Below are positions 53,365-61,827 of a DNA stretch of 64,000 bases, in pieces. Location: positions 1 to 64,000 of the forward strand of contig JBQDDG010000016.1 of the NCBI GenBank assembly GCA_052093225.1, read 5' to 3'. The stretch comes from JB111 sp052093225. GTDB taxonomy: Bacteria > Actinomycetota > Actinomycetes > Actinomycetales > Actinomycetaceae. Below the pieces are notes generated by a model, which made no database searches, was not told the origin of the DNA, and saw only the letters and a list, made by a program, of their open reading frames with translations. A program made the translations under genes and the position numbers. Within the stretch, counting starts at the first letter, position 1. Every line of letters starts with the position of its first letter.

Positions 53365-54767
53365 CGGCGCCCGACGCCGCGCCCGACCACCCGCTGCGGC
53401 GCCTGTTCGGCGTCGAGACCGAGTACGGGCTGGCCTTCTACCCGGACGACCCGGGGCACGCGCTCACGCCCGACGACGTCGCACGGCACCTGTTCCGGCC
53501 CGTCGTCGAGCGGGGCCGCTCGACCAACGTCTTCCTGCGCAACGGTGCGCGGCTCTACCTCGACGTCGGCTCGCACCCGGAGTACGCGACCGCGGAGTGC
53601 GACGACGTCACCCAGCTCGTCGTCAACGACCGGGCCGGGGAGAAGATCCTCGCCTCGCTCGCGCAGCAGGCGGAGGACCGCCTGGCCGAGCTCGGCACGC
53701 CGGGCACGGTGCACCTGCTGAAGAACAACCTCGACTCCGTGGGTGCCTCCTACGGCTGCCACGAGAACTACCTCGTGCGGCGCCGCCGGAACTACCGCGC
53801 CACGGCGGAGGCGCTCGTCACCTACTTCGTCACCCGCCAGGTCCTCACCGGGGCGGGGCACCTGCGGCGGCGCCCCGACGGCCGGGTGACCTGGGCGTTC
53901 TCCCAGCGGGCCGACCAGACCTGGGACGCCGTCTCGGCCGCCACCACCCGCTCCCGGCCGATCATCAACACCCGCGACGAGCCCCACGGCGACGCGGACC
54001 TCTACCGCCGCATGCACGTCATCGTCGGCGATTCCAACGTGGCGCCGGCGACGACACTGCTCAAGGTCGGCTCCGCGGAGCTGCTCATCGCCTGTGTCGA
54101 GGACGGGCTCGACCTCGACGACCTCGCCCTCGCCGAGCCCATGCGGGCCATCCGCGAGATCAGCCACGACATCACCGCGGGCGTCGACGTCGAGCTCGCG
54201 ACCGGCCGCCGGCGCACCGCCGTCGACCTCCAGGCCGAGCTGCTCGCCCGCGTGCGCGCCCACATCGACCGCCGTGGCTGGGGCGAGCTGCTCTCGCCCA
54301 GCCGGCTGCGCGTCCTCGACCTGTGGGAGCGGGGCGTCGCCGCCCTGCGCACGGGCGATCTCGCGCCGGTCGTCACCGAGCTCGACATCGCCGCCAAGCG
54401 CGCGCTCATCCAGCGGTACTGCGACCGCAACCGGGTCGCGCTCGACGACGCCCGGGTCGCCCGGCTCTCGCTCGCCTACCACGACATCACCGGCCACGGC
54501 CTCGGCCGGCGGCTCCTCGACGGCGGACTGCTCGCACCGGTGGGGACCGACGCCGAGGCCGAGGAGGCACGCGAGACGCCGCCGGCGACGACGAGGGCGC
54601 ACCTGCGCGGCCGGTTCGTCGCCGCCGCCGAGGACGCCCGCCGGGACGTCGCCGTGGACTGGGTGCACGTCAAGCTCGTCGACGGCGTCCACCATGCCGT
54701 GGCGCTGCGGGACCCCTTCGCCGCGACCGACGAACGGGTGGACGCGCTCCTCGCGGAGATGGCATGA
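53361..54767 (+). CDS. pafA: Pup ligase
   Basis: The 468-residue enzyme joins the C-terminal glutamate of Pup to substrate lysines with ATP. It shows LFGVETEYGLAF (metal-binding Glu), RNGARLYLDVGSHPEYATAEC, LKNNLDSVGASYGCHENYL and SRPIINTRDEPHGDADLYRR. It starts with GTG inside the pup stop. Usual length. It is followed by an overlapping lipoprotein gene rather than pafBC. Confidence 0.96.
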   Translation: MTAPDAAPDHPLRRLFGVETEYGLAFYPDDPGHALTPDDVARHLFRPVVERGRSTNVFLRNGARLYLDVGSHPEYATAECDDVTQLVVNDRAGEKILASLAQQAEDRLAELGTPGTVHLLKNNLDSVGASYGCHENYLVRRRRNYRATAEALVTYFVTRQVLTGAGHLRRRPDGRVTWAFSQRADQTWDAVSAATTRSRPIINTRDEPHGDADLYRRMHVIVGDSNVAPATTLLKVGSAELLIACVEDGLDLDDLALAEPMRAIREISHDITAGVDVELATGRRRTAVDLQAELLARVRAHIDRRGWGELLSPSRLRVLDLWERGVAALRTGDLAPVVTELDIAAKRALIQRYCDRNRVALDDARVARLSLAYHDITGHGLGRRLLDGGLLAPVGTDAEAEEARETPPATTRAHLRGRFVAAAEDARRDVAVDWVHVKLVDGVHHAVALRDPFAATDERVDALLAEMA

Positions 54768-55849
54768 GCCGGGCCTCGCGGCGGCTACCGGGAGGGGCCC
54801 CGGAACGGGCCGCACGCCGGGGCGCAGGCCGGGTCCCGCGCCGTGCGGGCGCCCCCCTCGTCCTCGGCCTTTCGCTCGTCCTGGCCGGGTGCGGCGGGGC
54901 CGACGGCGGGAGGGAGGCCGGCGCGACGACGACCGGTCCCGAGACCGCCTCGGAGGATGCGGACGCCGATCCCACCGAGGTGCCCGGGGTGTCGGTGGCG
55001 GGCGCACCCGGCAGCCCCGTCGTCGTCATCGACACGCCGCTGACGGTGACGGACCCGCTCTCCGCCGTCGTGGCGGAGGGCAACGGGCGGGCGCTCACCG
55101 CGGGCGGCCCGGCGCTGCTGAGCGTGTCGGCGTGGGACGGCACCACCGGGGTGAGCTCGTCCGGCGGCGAGGCCGTCGAGGCGCAGCTGCTCACGGTGGA
55201 CGAGGCCGAGGTCGGGGCGACCCTCGCCGAAACCCTGCCCGGCGTGCCCGAGGGCAGCCGGCTCGTCCTTGCCGAACCCGTCGACGTCGAGGGCGTGATG
55301 ACGATGCAGGTCGTCGTCGTCGACGTGCTGCCGACCGTCGCGCGCACCGGGACCGCTGCGGCGGGGGAGTCGGGCACGGACGATCCCGAGCCGGGTGCGG
55401 GGGAGGTGCCGTCCGGCGGGGAGAGCCCGAGCGCGGGCGAGACCCCGTCGTCGGGCACCGCGCCCGACGGCCTGCCCACGGTGGGCAGGACCGGTGACGG
55501 TGCGCCCGTGGTCGGTATCCCGCCCGGGGACGCGCCGACGGACCCGGTGAGCAGCGTGGTCGTGCCCGGGAGCGGCGCCACCGTGCGCCCCGGGCAGGAG
55601 CTCGTGCTGCAGACGCTGACGCTGGACTGGGAGACGGGCGAGGTGATGTCGTCGACCTGGGCGGACGGCGCCCCCACGTCCGCGGTCGTCGACGAGCTCG
55701 CCGAGGGGCTGCGGCTCGCGCTCCTCGACCGGCGCGTCGGCTCGCGGGTCCTGGCCGTCGTCCCGCCGGCGCTCGGGGACGGCGAGCACACGCTCGTGGT
55801 GGTCGTCGACGTGCTCGCGGCGACGGGCGGCACCGACGTCGTCCGCTGA
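54764..55849 (+). CDS. FKBP-like lipoprotein (degenerate peptidyl-prolyl isomerase)
   Basis: The ATG overlaps the pafA stop (ATGA). The 361-residue product has a lipoprotein signal (LVLGLSLVLAGC, lipobox LAGC near residue 43). Two FKBP-like halves follow (about 75-195 and 245-355), separated by a Gly/Glu/Ser/Pro linker; the second keeps the pattern SSTWADG.PTSAVV, GLRLALLDRRVGSRVLAVVPPALGDGEHTLVVVVDVL. Typical FKBP active-site aromatics are poorly kept, so isomerase activity is doubtful. FKBP genes next to pafA are common in actinobacteria, suggesting a conserved extracellular chaperone role. Confidence 0.82.
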   Translation: MSRASRRLPGGAPERAARRGAGRVPRRAGAPLVLGLSLVLAGCGGADGGREAGATTTGPETASEDADADPTEVPGVSVAGAPGSPVVVIDTPLTVTDPLSAVVAEGNGRALTAGGPALLSVSAWDGTTGVSSSGGEAVEAQLLTVDEAEVGATLAETLPGVPEGSRLVLAEPVDVEGVMTMQVVVVDVLPTVARTGTAAAGESGTDDPEPGAGEVPSGGESPSAGETPSSGTAPDGLPTVGRTGDGAPVVGIPPGDAPTDPVSSVVVPGSGATVRPGQELVLQTLTLDWETGEVMSSTWADGAPTSAVVDELAEGLRLALLDRRVGSRVLAVVPPALGDGEHTLVVVVDVLAATGGTDVVR

Positions 55850-55899
55850 TCAGGCAACCGTCGCGGTCCGACCGCCCGACTGCGTGACCGCCCGCCCCG

Positions 55900-55941
55900 G
55901 GGCGCGGACCGGGTGAGGGGCGGGGGCCCCGGTCCGCGCCC
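55900..55941. terminator. Bidirectional hairpin terminator
   Basis: A perfect 14-bp stem (GGGCGCGGACCGGG) with a 14-base G-rich loop lies between the convergent FKBP-like gene and the surface-protein operon. There is no T-tract. Confidence 0.75.
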
Positions 55942-55952
55942 GTCCGGGCAGG

Positions 55953-56489
55953 TCAGTGGTCGCCGGGCACGGCGGTGACGTGGCAGATCATCCACTCGCC
56001 GGGGGCGAGATCGGTGGCCGGGCAGTCCACGTGGGCGCCCGTGCTGTCCGTGAGGACGAGGTCCGTGACGTCGACGTCGCCGTCGTTGGTGACGAGATAG
56101 TTCCAGGTGACCTGCTCGTCGTCGGGCACGAGCTCGGGCAGCAGGTCGTGCGCCTCGATGGACAGCGATACCTCGCCGGGCTCGTCCGCGGCCGGCTCCT
56201 CGGGCGGAGCGGCGGCGGGAGACTCGGCGGGGGCGTCGCCCTCCTGGCCGACGCCGGGCGCCGGACCGCCGTCTTCGGGGCCGTCGCCGGGCGCGGGGGC
56301 TGGCGCCGGTTCCGTCCCGACGGCGGGGCCCGGGTCGGGTGCGGAGGTCTCCTCGGCGGCGGGCCCAGGCTCCGTCGCCTCAGGATCCGTCACCTCCGGA
56401 TCGGCGGCCGCGGTCGGCGCGACGGCGCCCAGGACGAGCAGGGAGGTCGCGAGCAGCCCGTAGGCGGCCGGGCGTCGTGCACGCATCAC
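55953..56489 (-). CDS. Secreted Pro/Glu-rich protein with a C-terminal DUF11/CARDB-like domain
   Basis: The 178-residue protein has a signal peptide (LLATSLLVLGAVAPTAAA), a Pro/Ala/Glu/Gly-rich stretch of about 80 residues and a small beta domain (VTWNYLVTNDGDVDVTDLVLTDSTGAHVDCP) of the DUF11/DUF7507 type found in surface adhesins. GTG 56489 overlaps the preceding stop (GTGA); ATG 56486 is the next codon. It is the last gene of the SipW-type operon and lacks an anchor of its own. Confidence 0.8.
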   Translation of the reverse strand: MMRARRPAAYGLLATSLLVLGAVAPTAAADPEVTDPEATEPGPAAEETSAPDPGPAVGTEPAPAPAPGDGPEDGGPAPGVGQEGDAPAESPAAAPPEEPAADEPGEVSLSIEAHDLLPELVPDDEQVTWNYLVTNDGDVDVTDLVLTDSTGAHVDCPATDLAPGEWMICHVTAVPGDH

Positions 56490-57379
56490 GCACCTCCGGC
56501 CGGACCGCCGGCGGCCCGGCGCCGGGCGAGCCGCGCGACGAGGCCCGCGCCGCCGAGGGCTGCGGCGATGATCAGCGTCGTCAGCAGGTCGGGGCCGGTC
56601 TGCGGGAGCGCCACCGGACCGGCGGCGCGGGGACCGGCGACCGGCATCGGCGCACGGTCGGTGCCGCCGGGTGCGCCTGTCCCGCTCACGCTGCTGCCGG
56701 CCACGCCTCCGCCGGACACGCCGCCCACGGGCGTGCTGCCGGGGACGTCTCCGCCCGGTTCGTCGCTCGGGACCGGGTCCAGGGTCGGTGTCTCCCCGGG
56801 ACAGGTGTCGGCGGCGGCCGCGGCGGGTGCGGCCGTACGTGCGTCGCCGGCCGCGGTGCCCGGGCAGTCGACGCCGGGAGTGTCGCCCCGCATCGTCACG
56901 CGCACGTGGAAGCTCGCGCTGCGGTGGCCGACCTCGGAGTAGTTGCCGGACGTCGCCTCGGCCGGGAAGTGCACGTCGAGCGGGACCGTGACGACCTCTC
57001 CGAGTGCGATCGGGACCTCCAGGAGGCGGTTGTCCGCACCGATGAGAGTGCTGATCGACGTGTCGTTGACCGTCACGTCGTCGAAGAACTGGTCGAGCTC
57101 GCCCATGTGGGTGACGTCGATGATCTCGACGGTCATCGTGGCGTCGGTGGGGCCGTCGTTGCGCACCCGGAAGGACCGGCGGATGTCGTCCCCGGGCACG
57201 ATGACGGCGTCGAACAGCTGGACCGTGACCTCGGGCGCGAACCCGGTGCCGACGTCGATGAGGACGGCGTCGGACCCGTCCGACGGTGACTCGTCGGCCG
57301 CGACGGACGGGCCGAGCGCGACCAGGGCGATCGCCGCGCCGGCGGCGCCGGCGGCGGTCGCGACGCGGCGGAGGCTCAC
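56486..57379 (-). CDS. LPxTG-anchored surface protein
   Basis: The 297-residue protein has a signal peptide (ATAAGAAGAAIALVALGPSVAA), a beta-sandwich domain (VLIDVGTGFAPEVTVQLFDAVIVPGDD ... NYSEVGHRSASFHVRVTM, about 35-190), a Gly/Pro/Ser-rich spacer and a sortase signal: LPQTG at about 258, hydrophobic LLTTLIIAAALGGAGLV and a basic tail. GTG 57379 overlaps the sipW stop (GTGA). It is probably the cell-wall anchor of the structure built from the SipW-type substrates. No sortase gene is in the window. Confidence 0.88.
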   Translation of the reverse strand: MSLRRVATAAGAAGAAIALVALGPSVAADESPSDGSDAVLIDVGTGFAPEVTVQLFDAVIVPGDDIRRSFRVRNDGPTDATMTVEIIDVTHMGELDQFFDDVTVNDTSISTLIGADNRLLEVPIALGEVVTVPLDVHFPAEATSGNYSEVGHRSASFHVRVTMRGDTPGVDCPGTAAGDARTAAPAAAAADTCPGETPTLDPVPSDEPGGDVPGSTPVGGVSGGGVAGSSVSGTGAPGGTDRAPMPVAGPRAAGPVALPQTGPDLLTTLIIAAALGGAGLVARLARRRAAGGPAGGA

Positions 57380-58098
57380 GTCGTCACGACCCGGGTGGCG
57401 GCCCGGTCGAGGCGAGGGACGTCGTCGTCCTCGGGCTCGTCGGCGGTGGCGGCCCTGCCCGGTGCCGCCGTGGGGCTCGCGGGGGCGGGCGCCGCCGGTG
57501 CGGCCGGGGACGCTTCCGCCCCGTCGTCCTGAGCGTCGTCGGTGGGCGCGCCGGAGGGCTTCTCGGCCGGGCCGTCCTTCCCGTCCTTGTTCCGGCCACC
57601 CAGGATCGACGAGATCACCACCCAGACGACGACCGCGATCGCCGCGCCGCCGAGCCAGGGACGCACCTCGGGCTGGGTGAGGTGGCCGACCCACGGGACG
57701 CCGTAGACGACCGTGCCCTGGACCTGCTCGATACGCACCTGCTCGTCCGGTGCGTCGTTGTTGTCCCCCTGCGTGGTCACGCCCACGATGCCGCCGTCAC
57801 CGATCGACACGCCGATGACCCGGTGCGTGATGAGTGTCGGGTCGTTCGACTCGGGCTGGAACGTGATGACGTCGCCCACACGGGGCTCGTCGCGGTCGGG
57901 ATCGACGACGACGACGTCGCCCGGCGAGTAGGCCGGTTCCATCGAGGGCGACAGGATCGTCAGCGGAACCCAGCCGAGGAACCGCGGGACGATGAACGCG
58001 GCGGCGGCGACGAGGACGGCGACGACGGCGAGGACCGTGACGACACCCTTGAGGACGCCTCCCCAGAGCTCGCGGTTCTTGGCGGTGGTCGTGTTCAT
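57376..58098 (-). CDS. SipW-like signal peptidase I (ER-type)
   Basis: The 240-residue protein has an N-terminal membrane segment (about 19-37), then SPSMEP with catalytic Ser52. The position normally held by Lys in bacterial enzymes is His92 (LITHRVIG), as in SipW/archaeal/ER signal peptidases. It also has the GDNNDAPD box, a second membrane segment (about 155-172) and a Pro/Ala/Asp-rich tail. It should process the SipW-type signals of the three upstream proteins. The ATG overlaps the preceding stop (ATGA). Confidence 0.93.
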   Translation of the reverse strand: MNTTTAKNRELWGGVLKGVVTVLAVVAVLVAAAAFIVPRFLGWVPLTILSPSMEPAYSPGDVVVVDPDRDEPRVGDVITFQPESNDPTLITHRVIGVSIGDGGIVGVTTQGDNNDAPDEQVRIEQVQGTVVYGVPWVGHLTQPEVRPWLGGAAIAVVVWVVISSILGGRNKDGKDGPAEKPSGAPTDDAQDDGAEASPAAPAAPAPASPTAAPGRAATADEPEDDDVPRLDRAATRVVTT

Positions 58099-58925
58099 GG
58101 CGCTACCTCTGTGACGGGGGTGAGGACGACGTCGACGTCGTCGGTGGTGAGGGTGTCGTGGACGGTGACCTCCCAGTCCTCCTGGGCGGAGACGTCGCCG
58201 GCCTCGGACGTGCCGGTCGCGGTCACCTGACCGGAGCTCACGGCGGTGGCCGCCTCGAGCTCCAGGCAGTAGAAGGTCCGCTCGCCGGGCTCGAGTGCGA
58301 CCGGTGTGCCGTCGTGGACGGAGAGGTTGACGCCGGTGACCCGGCAGTCCTCGGGTTCGTGGACGAGCCGGGCCTGCATGCCTAGCGCGAGCTCCGGTGC
58401 GTGGACGGTGAGCGTGAGGTGGACGGTGGCGTCGTTGCCGGCATCCAGTGAGCTCTCGAGGACGGCCGCCCCGCGTCCGTGGTCGTTGACCTGGTCGAGG
58501 AGCTCCTGGGGCAGATCGAGGTGCTCGGGACCGGGCGCGTCCTCGGCCGCGGCGGTCCCTCCGTCGGCGTCGGTCGTGGGGTCCTGGGCTGCGTGACCGG
58601 CACGGTTGGTGTCCGCGCCGTCGGCCGGCCCGCTGTCGGCCGGCCCGCTGCCGGCCGGACCGCTGCCGGCCGCTCCCGGGGCGCCGTCGCTCGCGGTCTC
58701 GCCGGGCTCCGCCGCGGTGGTCCCGCCGGCCACTCCAGCGCTTGCGGACTCTGCAGCGCCGTCGCTGCTGGACTCGGGGGTGTCCTCGTACCGGACGACG
58801 TCGATCGCGCCCTCGTTGCCGGCGGTCACCGACCACAGGGCGTACGTCCCTGCCGTACCCGCCCCTGCGAGGGCACAGGCCCCGACGAGGGCGATCAGTG
58901 CGTGGCCGCGCCGAGCGGTGGTCAT
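58095..58925 (-). CDS. SipW-type signal peptide protein 3, Ser/Gly/Asp-rich
   Basis: The 276-residue protein begins with a SipW-type signal (ALIALVGACALAGAGTAGTYALWSVTAG), then a low-complexity region (about 50-125) and a beta-rich C-terminal domain (LHLTLTVHAPELALGMQARL, GERTFYCLELEAAT). It overlaps the next gene upstream by ATGA. It is probably a secreted minor component of the same extracellular structure. No named family beyond the signal. Confidence 0.8.
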   Translation of the reverse strand: MTTARRGHALIALVGACALAGAGTAGTYALWSVTAGNEGAIDVVRYEDTPESSSDGAAESASAGVAGGTTAAEPGETASDGAPGAAGSGPAGSGPADSGPADGADTNRAGHAAQDPTTDADGGTAAAEDAPGPEHLDLPQELLDQVNDHGRGAAVLESSLDAGNDATVHLTLTVHAPELALGMQARLVHEPEDCRVTGVNLSVHDGTPVALEPGERTFYCLELEAATAVSSGQVTATGTSEAGDVSAQEDWEVTVHDTLTTDDVDVVLTPVTEVAP

Positions 58926-59533
58926 GACGTCTGCTCCAGCGTGAGGTCGGTACGCACGGTGAGGAGGTCGAGGTCCTCCGGGTCGCCGGGCTCCGGCGGA
59001 TGGGGGTTCTCCACCAGCACGTAGACGAACCAGTCACCCGTGCCGTCGAGCGCGTCGGGCAGGTCGGACTCGGTGACCGCCTCGAGCATTCCCTGCTGAG
59101 CTGCCACCGGCCCGAGGACGAGACCGGGGACGGCGTCCGCGTCGATCGCGGCGAACGGGTCGGCGATCGCGGGATCCGTCGACACGAACCAGCGGTAGGG
59201 GTAGTCGCGATCGGCGGTGAGCGTGACGTCGACAGTGACGTCGGCGGAGAGGTTCCGGCCGTCGAGCGCGAGGTCGAAGCCCTGGACGGCCCAGACCTCC
59301 TCGTCCGACCCGAGGACGCCGTCCTCCTCGTTCCCTGCTGCACCGGTCCACGTGAGGGCCCCGACGGATGCCGCATCGAGGTCACCCGCGGAGATCGTGC
59401 CGGCGTCGGCGGTGACGGTGTGGTTCCAGAACGCGTAGGTGCCGGCGCCCCCGAGGGCCACGGCCGCCAGCGTGGCAGCCGCGATCGTGAGCGTGCGCAC
59501 CCGGTGGGCGGGGGTCCAACGTGAGGCAGACAT
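58922..59533 (-). CDS. SipW-type signal peptide protein 2
   Basis: The 203-residue protein starts with RTLTIAAATLAAVALGGAGTYAFWNHTVTADAGTISAGDLD, the alternate signal form (GTYAFW, then DAGTI.AGDLD) recognised by SipW. The mature part is a beta domain with VTVDVTLTADRDYPYRWFV and WFVYVLVENPH, recalling TasA/camelysin-like fibre proteins. ATG 59533 has a GAGGA site. Confidence 0.85.
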   Translation of the reverse strand: MSASRWTPAHRVRTLTIAAATLAAVALGGAGTYAFWNHTVTADAGTISAGDLDAASVGALTWTGAAGNEEDGVLGSDEEVWAVQGFDLALDGRNLSADVTVDVTLTADRDYPYRWFVSTDPAIADPFAAIDADAVPGLVLGPVAAQQGMLEAVTESDLPDALDGTGDWFVYVLVENPHPPEPGDPEDLDLLTVRTDLTLEQTS

Positions 59534-59648
59534 GGATCCTCAGGTTCGGTGGAGGGGCGGGATGCTCCCGGTCGGTCCTCGCGGACCGACCGGGAGCGGT
59601 GCGATGCGCGATCGACGGGTCGTCGTCGCGAAGCGCGTGGGGGTGGGG

Positions 59649-60356
59649 TCAGTCGAAGATCGGGAGAGCGGAGGTGCTCTGCTCGAGCTCGATCTCGAGG
59701 TTGTCGAGCGCGGTCTGGGCGTTGACGCTCGTCTGCCCGGACGTCGCCTCGTCGAAGCTGGCGACGACGACGACGGTGAGCGTGGACTCACGGTCGAGGA
59801 TGTACCAGCCGCCGAGGCCGTCCCAGTCGTCCTCGCCCTGCTCCTGGTTCACACCGTCGGCCTGGAGAGCGAACTCCGACACGTCGTCGAAGTCGAGCCC
59901 GTAGTCGATCCAGCGGCCGTTCTCCTCGTCCCAGAGGCCGTACTCGACCTCGAGGCCCTCGAACTCCGAACCGGGGACGCCCGGGCCGGGGCCGACCGTC
60001 AGGTGCGCGCGGAGGTTGTCACCGTGGAGGTCGATGACGACGTCCTGGTAACCGACGACGATGTCGCCCGGGACCACTCGGTAGCCGTCGCCCGCGTGCA
60101 TGCGGTCGATCGGGTGGCCCACGTCGTGCCGCGGGAACAGGAAGTCCCAGAAGCCACCGGCGAAGCCGGGGCTGTCGTTGAGCGTGGCGTCGTACCAGGC
60201 GAAATTGCCCTGCGGCGCGATGTCGAGGTTACCGGCCTGGATCGTGCCGGCGTCCACGGAGGCGTTGTCCGACCAGAGGGCGAACGTGCCGCCCGATCCG
60301 AGGGCGACGGCAGCGGCGGCAGCGCCGGCGAGGGCGCCGACAGTCTTCTTACGCAC
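59649..60356 (-). CDS. SipW-type signal peptide protein 1 (TasA/camelysin-like)
   Basis: The 235-residue protein has KKTVGALAGAAAAAVALGSGGTFALWSD followed by DAGTIQAGNLDIAP, a textbook SipW-type signal. The mature domain is beta-rich with aromatic and acidic residues. GTG 60356 has a GGAG site eight bases upstream. It is the first gene of the operon, separated from the second by 115 bases, so it may also be expressed at a higher level as the major subunit. Confidence 0.87.
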   Translation of the reverse strand: MRKKTVGALAGAAAAAVALGSGGTFALWSDNASVDAGTIQAGNLDIAPQGNFAWYDATLNDSPGFAGGFWDFLFPRHDVGHPIDRMHAGDGYRVVPGDIVVGYQDVVIDLHGDNLRAHLTVGPGPGVPGSEFEGLEVEYGLWDEENGRWIDYGLDFDDVSEFALQADGVNQEQGEDDWDGLGGWYILDRESTLTVVVVASFDEATSGQTSVNAQTALDNLEIELEQSTSALPIFD

Positions 60357-60404
60357 GATGAAGCTCCATTCGATGAAGGGGGTGGAGGGGATGAGGGGAA
60401 TCGC

Positions 60405-60422
60405 CGGATCGTTGTTGATCCG
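60405..60422 (-). promoter_or_regulatory. Leader hairpin of the SipW-type operon
   Basis: CGGATC and GATCCG arms of six bases enclose six bases, 49 bases before the first start codon and just downstream of the proposed promoter. It would form in the 5' leader RNA or act as an operator. Confidence 0.35.
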
Positions 60423-60430
60423 ACGTCGAA

Positions 60431-60458
60431 AAACTAGCAGTGAATGACCGTCGCGCAA
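60431..60458 (-). promoter_or_regulatory. Candidate promoter of the SipW-type operon
   Basis: On the minus strand TTGCGC (60458-60453) and TAGTTT (60436-60431) are 16 bases apart, about 75 bases from the GTG at 60356. The -10 sits in an unusually T-rich run for this genome. Confidence 0.4.
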
Positions 60459-61009
60459 GCGGCTGCGTCATTGACCGAAATGTCGGTACAGCGAGAGGGA
60501 ATGAGCGCTGCCGGCGCGGATTCATGCGGCTCCCGAGCTGTGGGCGCCCCCGAGCCGGTCGGCGTCCACGTGTCGGATTCATTGCAAATCCGCAGGTCCT
60601 GGCCCCGTGTTCGTCCGGGTCTCGACGCCGTCTGGACGCGTAACGGACGCGCGGCTGCCGACCGTCAGGCGGTCACTGGCAATTCCCTGGCGACAGTGCC
60701 GTGCATTTCTCGCGCCGCTCTCGCGGCATTCTGGCAACATTCGCGCGCGCGTCTGGATGGTCTCTCGCGGGGTTCCGGTTGCCGGTCGACGCATCGTCGG
60801 CGTTCGCCCGTTGTGCATATGTGAATGGCATCGAACAGTGATGGAAGAAATGGTGTCGACAACTGTCCGTGTAAATACACATTTCCGTGGTGCTGCATTT
60901 GAGGAGGCGTCGCCGACGTTCGGCACGGGACAGCGGCCGAGGCCCCGTGCGCTGCCTCGGCAGGAGGCTGAGGGCACGGGCCGCCGGTGCGGGCGGGGAA
61001 CCGTTTGCG

Positions 61010-61600
61010 CTACTCGGTGACGCGCAGTCGGAGGTCGCTGAGGCGCGCGGGGTCGGCCAGGTCCATCGCCTGCTGCTCCTGTGCCGACCAGACGTCCCAC
61101 CAGGAGGAGATGTCGCCGTCGCGAGCTGCGGCCCGTCCGGCGCGAAGGTCCTCGGGAGCATCGACCCAGGCGAGCGCGTCGAGGTGCTTGTGCAGCAGCG
61201 TCGTCCCGCAGCCCTCGGCCACGACGACGAGGGGGAACGGCTCGTCAGCCGCCGGGACGTGACGGACGCGCCCCGGGGCGCCACGGTGCCAGTCCCAGGT
61301 GGGCGCGGATCCCGTATGCCCCTCACGCAGCGCTGCGAGCATCGACCGGACGGCGTCCACCCCGTCCAGGAGGCCCGACCACCCGGGGTAGTGGGCGTCG
61401 AGTCGGACGAGGGCGATGCGGTCGGCGGACACGCGTGACGTGCTCAGGTGGTCGACGACGTCGGACGCGAGGGTGGACTTGCCCGCCCCGGAACGCCCGT
61501 CGATGCCGAGGACGAAGGGGCCGACCCGGCCACCGGCCGACAGGTCGGCGGGGACGAGGTCGACGATCCTCCGCGCGTGCGCCGAAGCTGGGGTGGGCAT
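61010..61600 (-). CDS. Uridine kinase-like P-loop protein
   Basis: The 196-residue protein has Walker A GIDGRSGAGKST, an Asp-containing strand after it (IALVRLDAHYPGW) and a lid-like region, in the layout of uridine kinase/nicotinamide riboside kinase relatives in actinobacteria. It should phosphorylate a small hydroxylated substrate, but the substrate is unknown. ATG 61600. It is divergent from hisF with 227 bases between, in which I see no other gene. Confidence 0.8.
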   Translation of the reverse strand: MPTPASAHARRIVDLVPADLSAGGRVGPFVLGIDGRSGAGKSTLASDVVDHLSTSRVSADRIALVRLDAHYPGWSGLLDGVDAVRSMLAALREGHTGSAPTWDWHRGAPGRVRHVPAADEPFPLVVVAEGCGTTLLHKHLDALAWVDAPEDLRAGRAAARDGDISSWWDVWSAQEQQAMDLADPARLSDLRLRVTE

Positions 61601-61827
61601 GGCGGATCAACCTACCCGGCGCGGCACAGGGCCTGCGGCACAGGACCCCCACGTGCACGGGCGGCGCAGCGCCCGGCCGCGCGCCGCCGGCTCCCACGGT
61701 GGCCGGGCGGGCGACGGCGGGCGGCGCTGGTGGCCGCCGGGGTCACGGTGGGCGGGCCGGATCGGTCGCTCCGCCGCTCGGTACGGTGGCCCCCGAGGCG
61801 CCGCCGGCGCCACCTGGAGGCCCACGC

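Larger units (their letters stand above)
60357..61009. other. Long lower-GC intergenic region upstream of the SipW-type operon
   Basis: About 650 bases contain no ORF with plausible protein features. The stretch from about 60430 to 60910 is visibly richer in A/T than the rest of the window. It has small dyads: CGGATT/AATCCG (near 60570), AATGAC/GTCATT (60443-60475) and GTGTA-AA-TACAC (near 60871). It likely holds the control region of the operon. Confidence 0.65.

Noticed and set aside
52130..55849. 1239-residue ORF spanning dop, pup and pafA in another frame
   Set aside because: It runs through four well-supported genes in a wrong frame and is Arg/Ser/Pro-rich nonsense.
60607..61020. Possible 137-residue gene in the gap upstream of the SipW-type operon
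   Set aside because: No ribosome site, no domain, unlike codon use, and it overlaps the end of the kinase-like gene.
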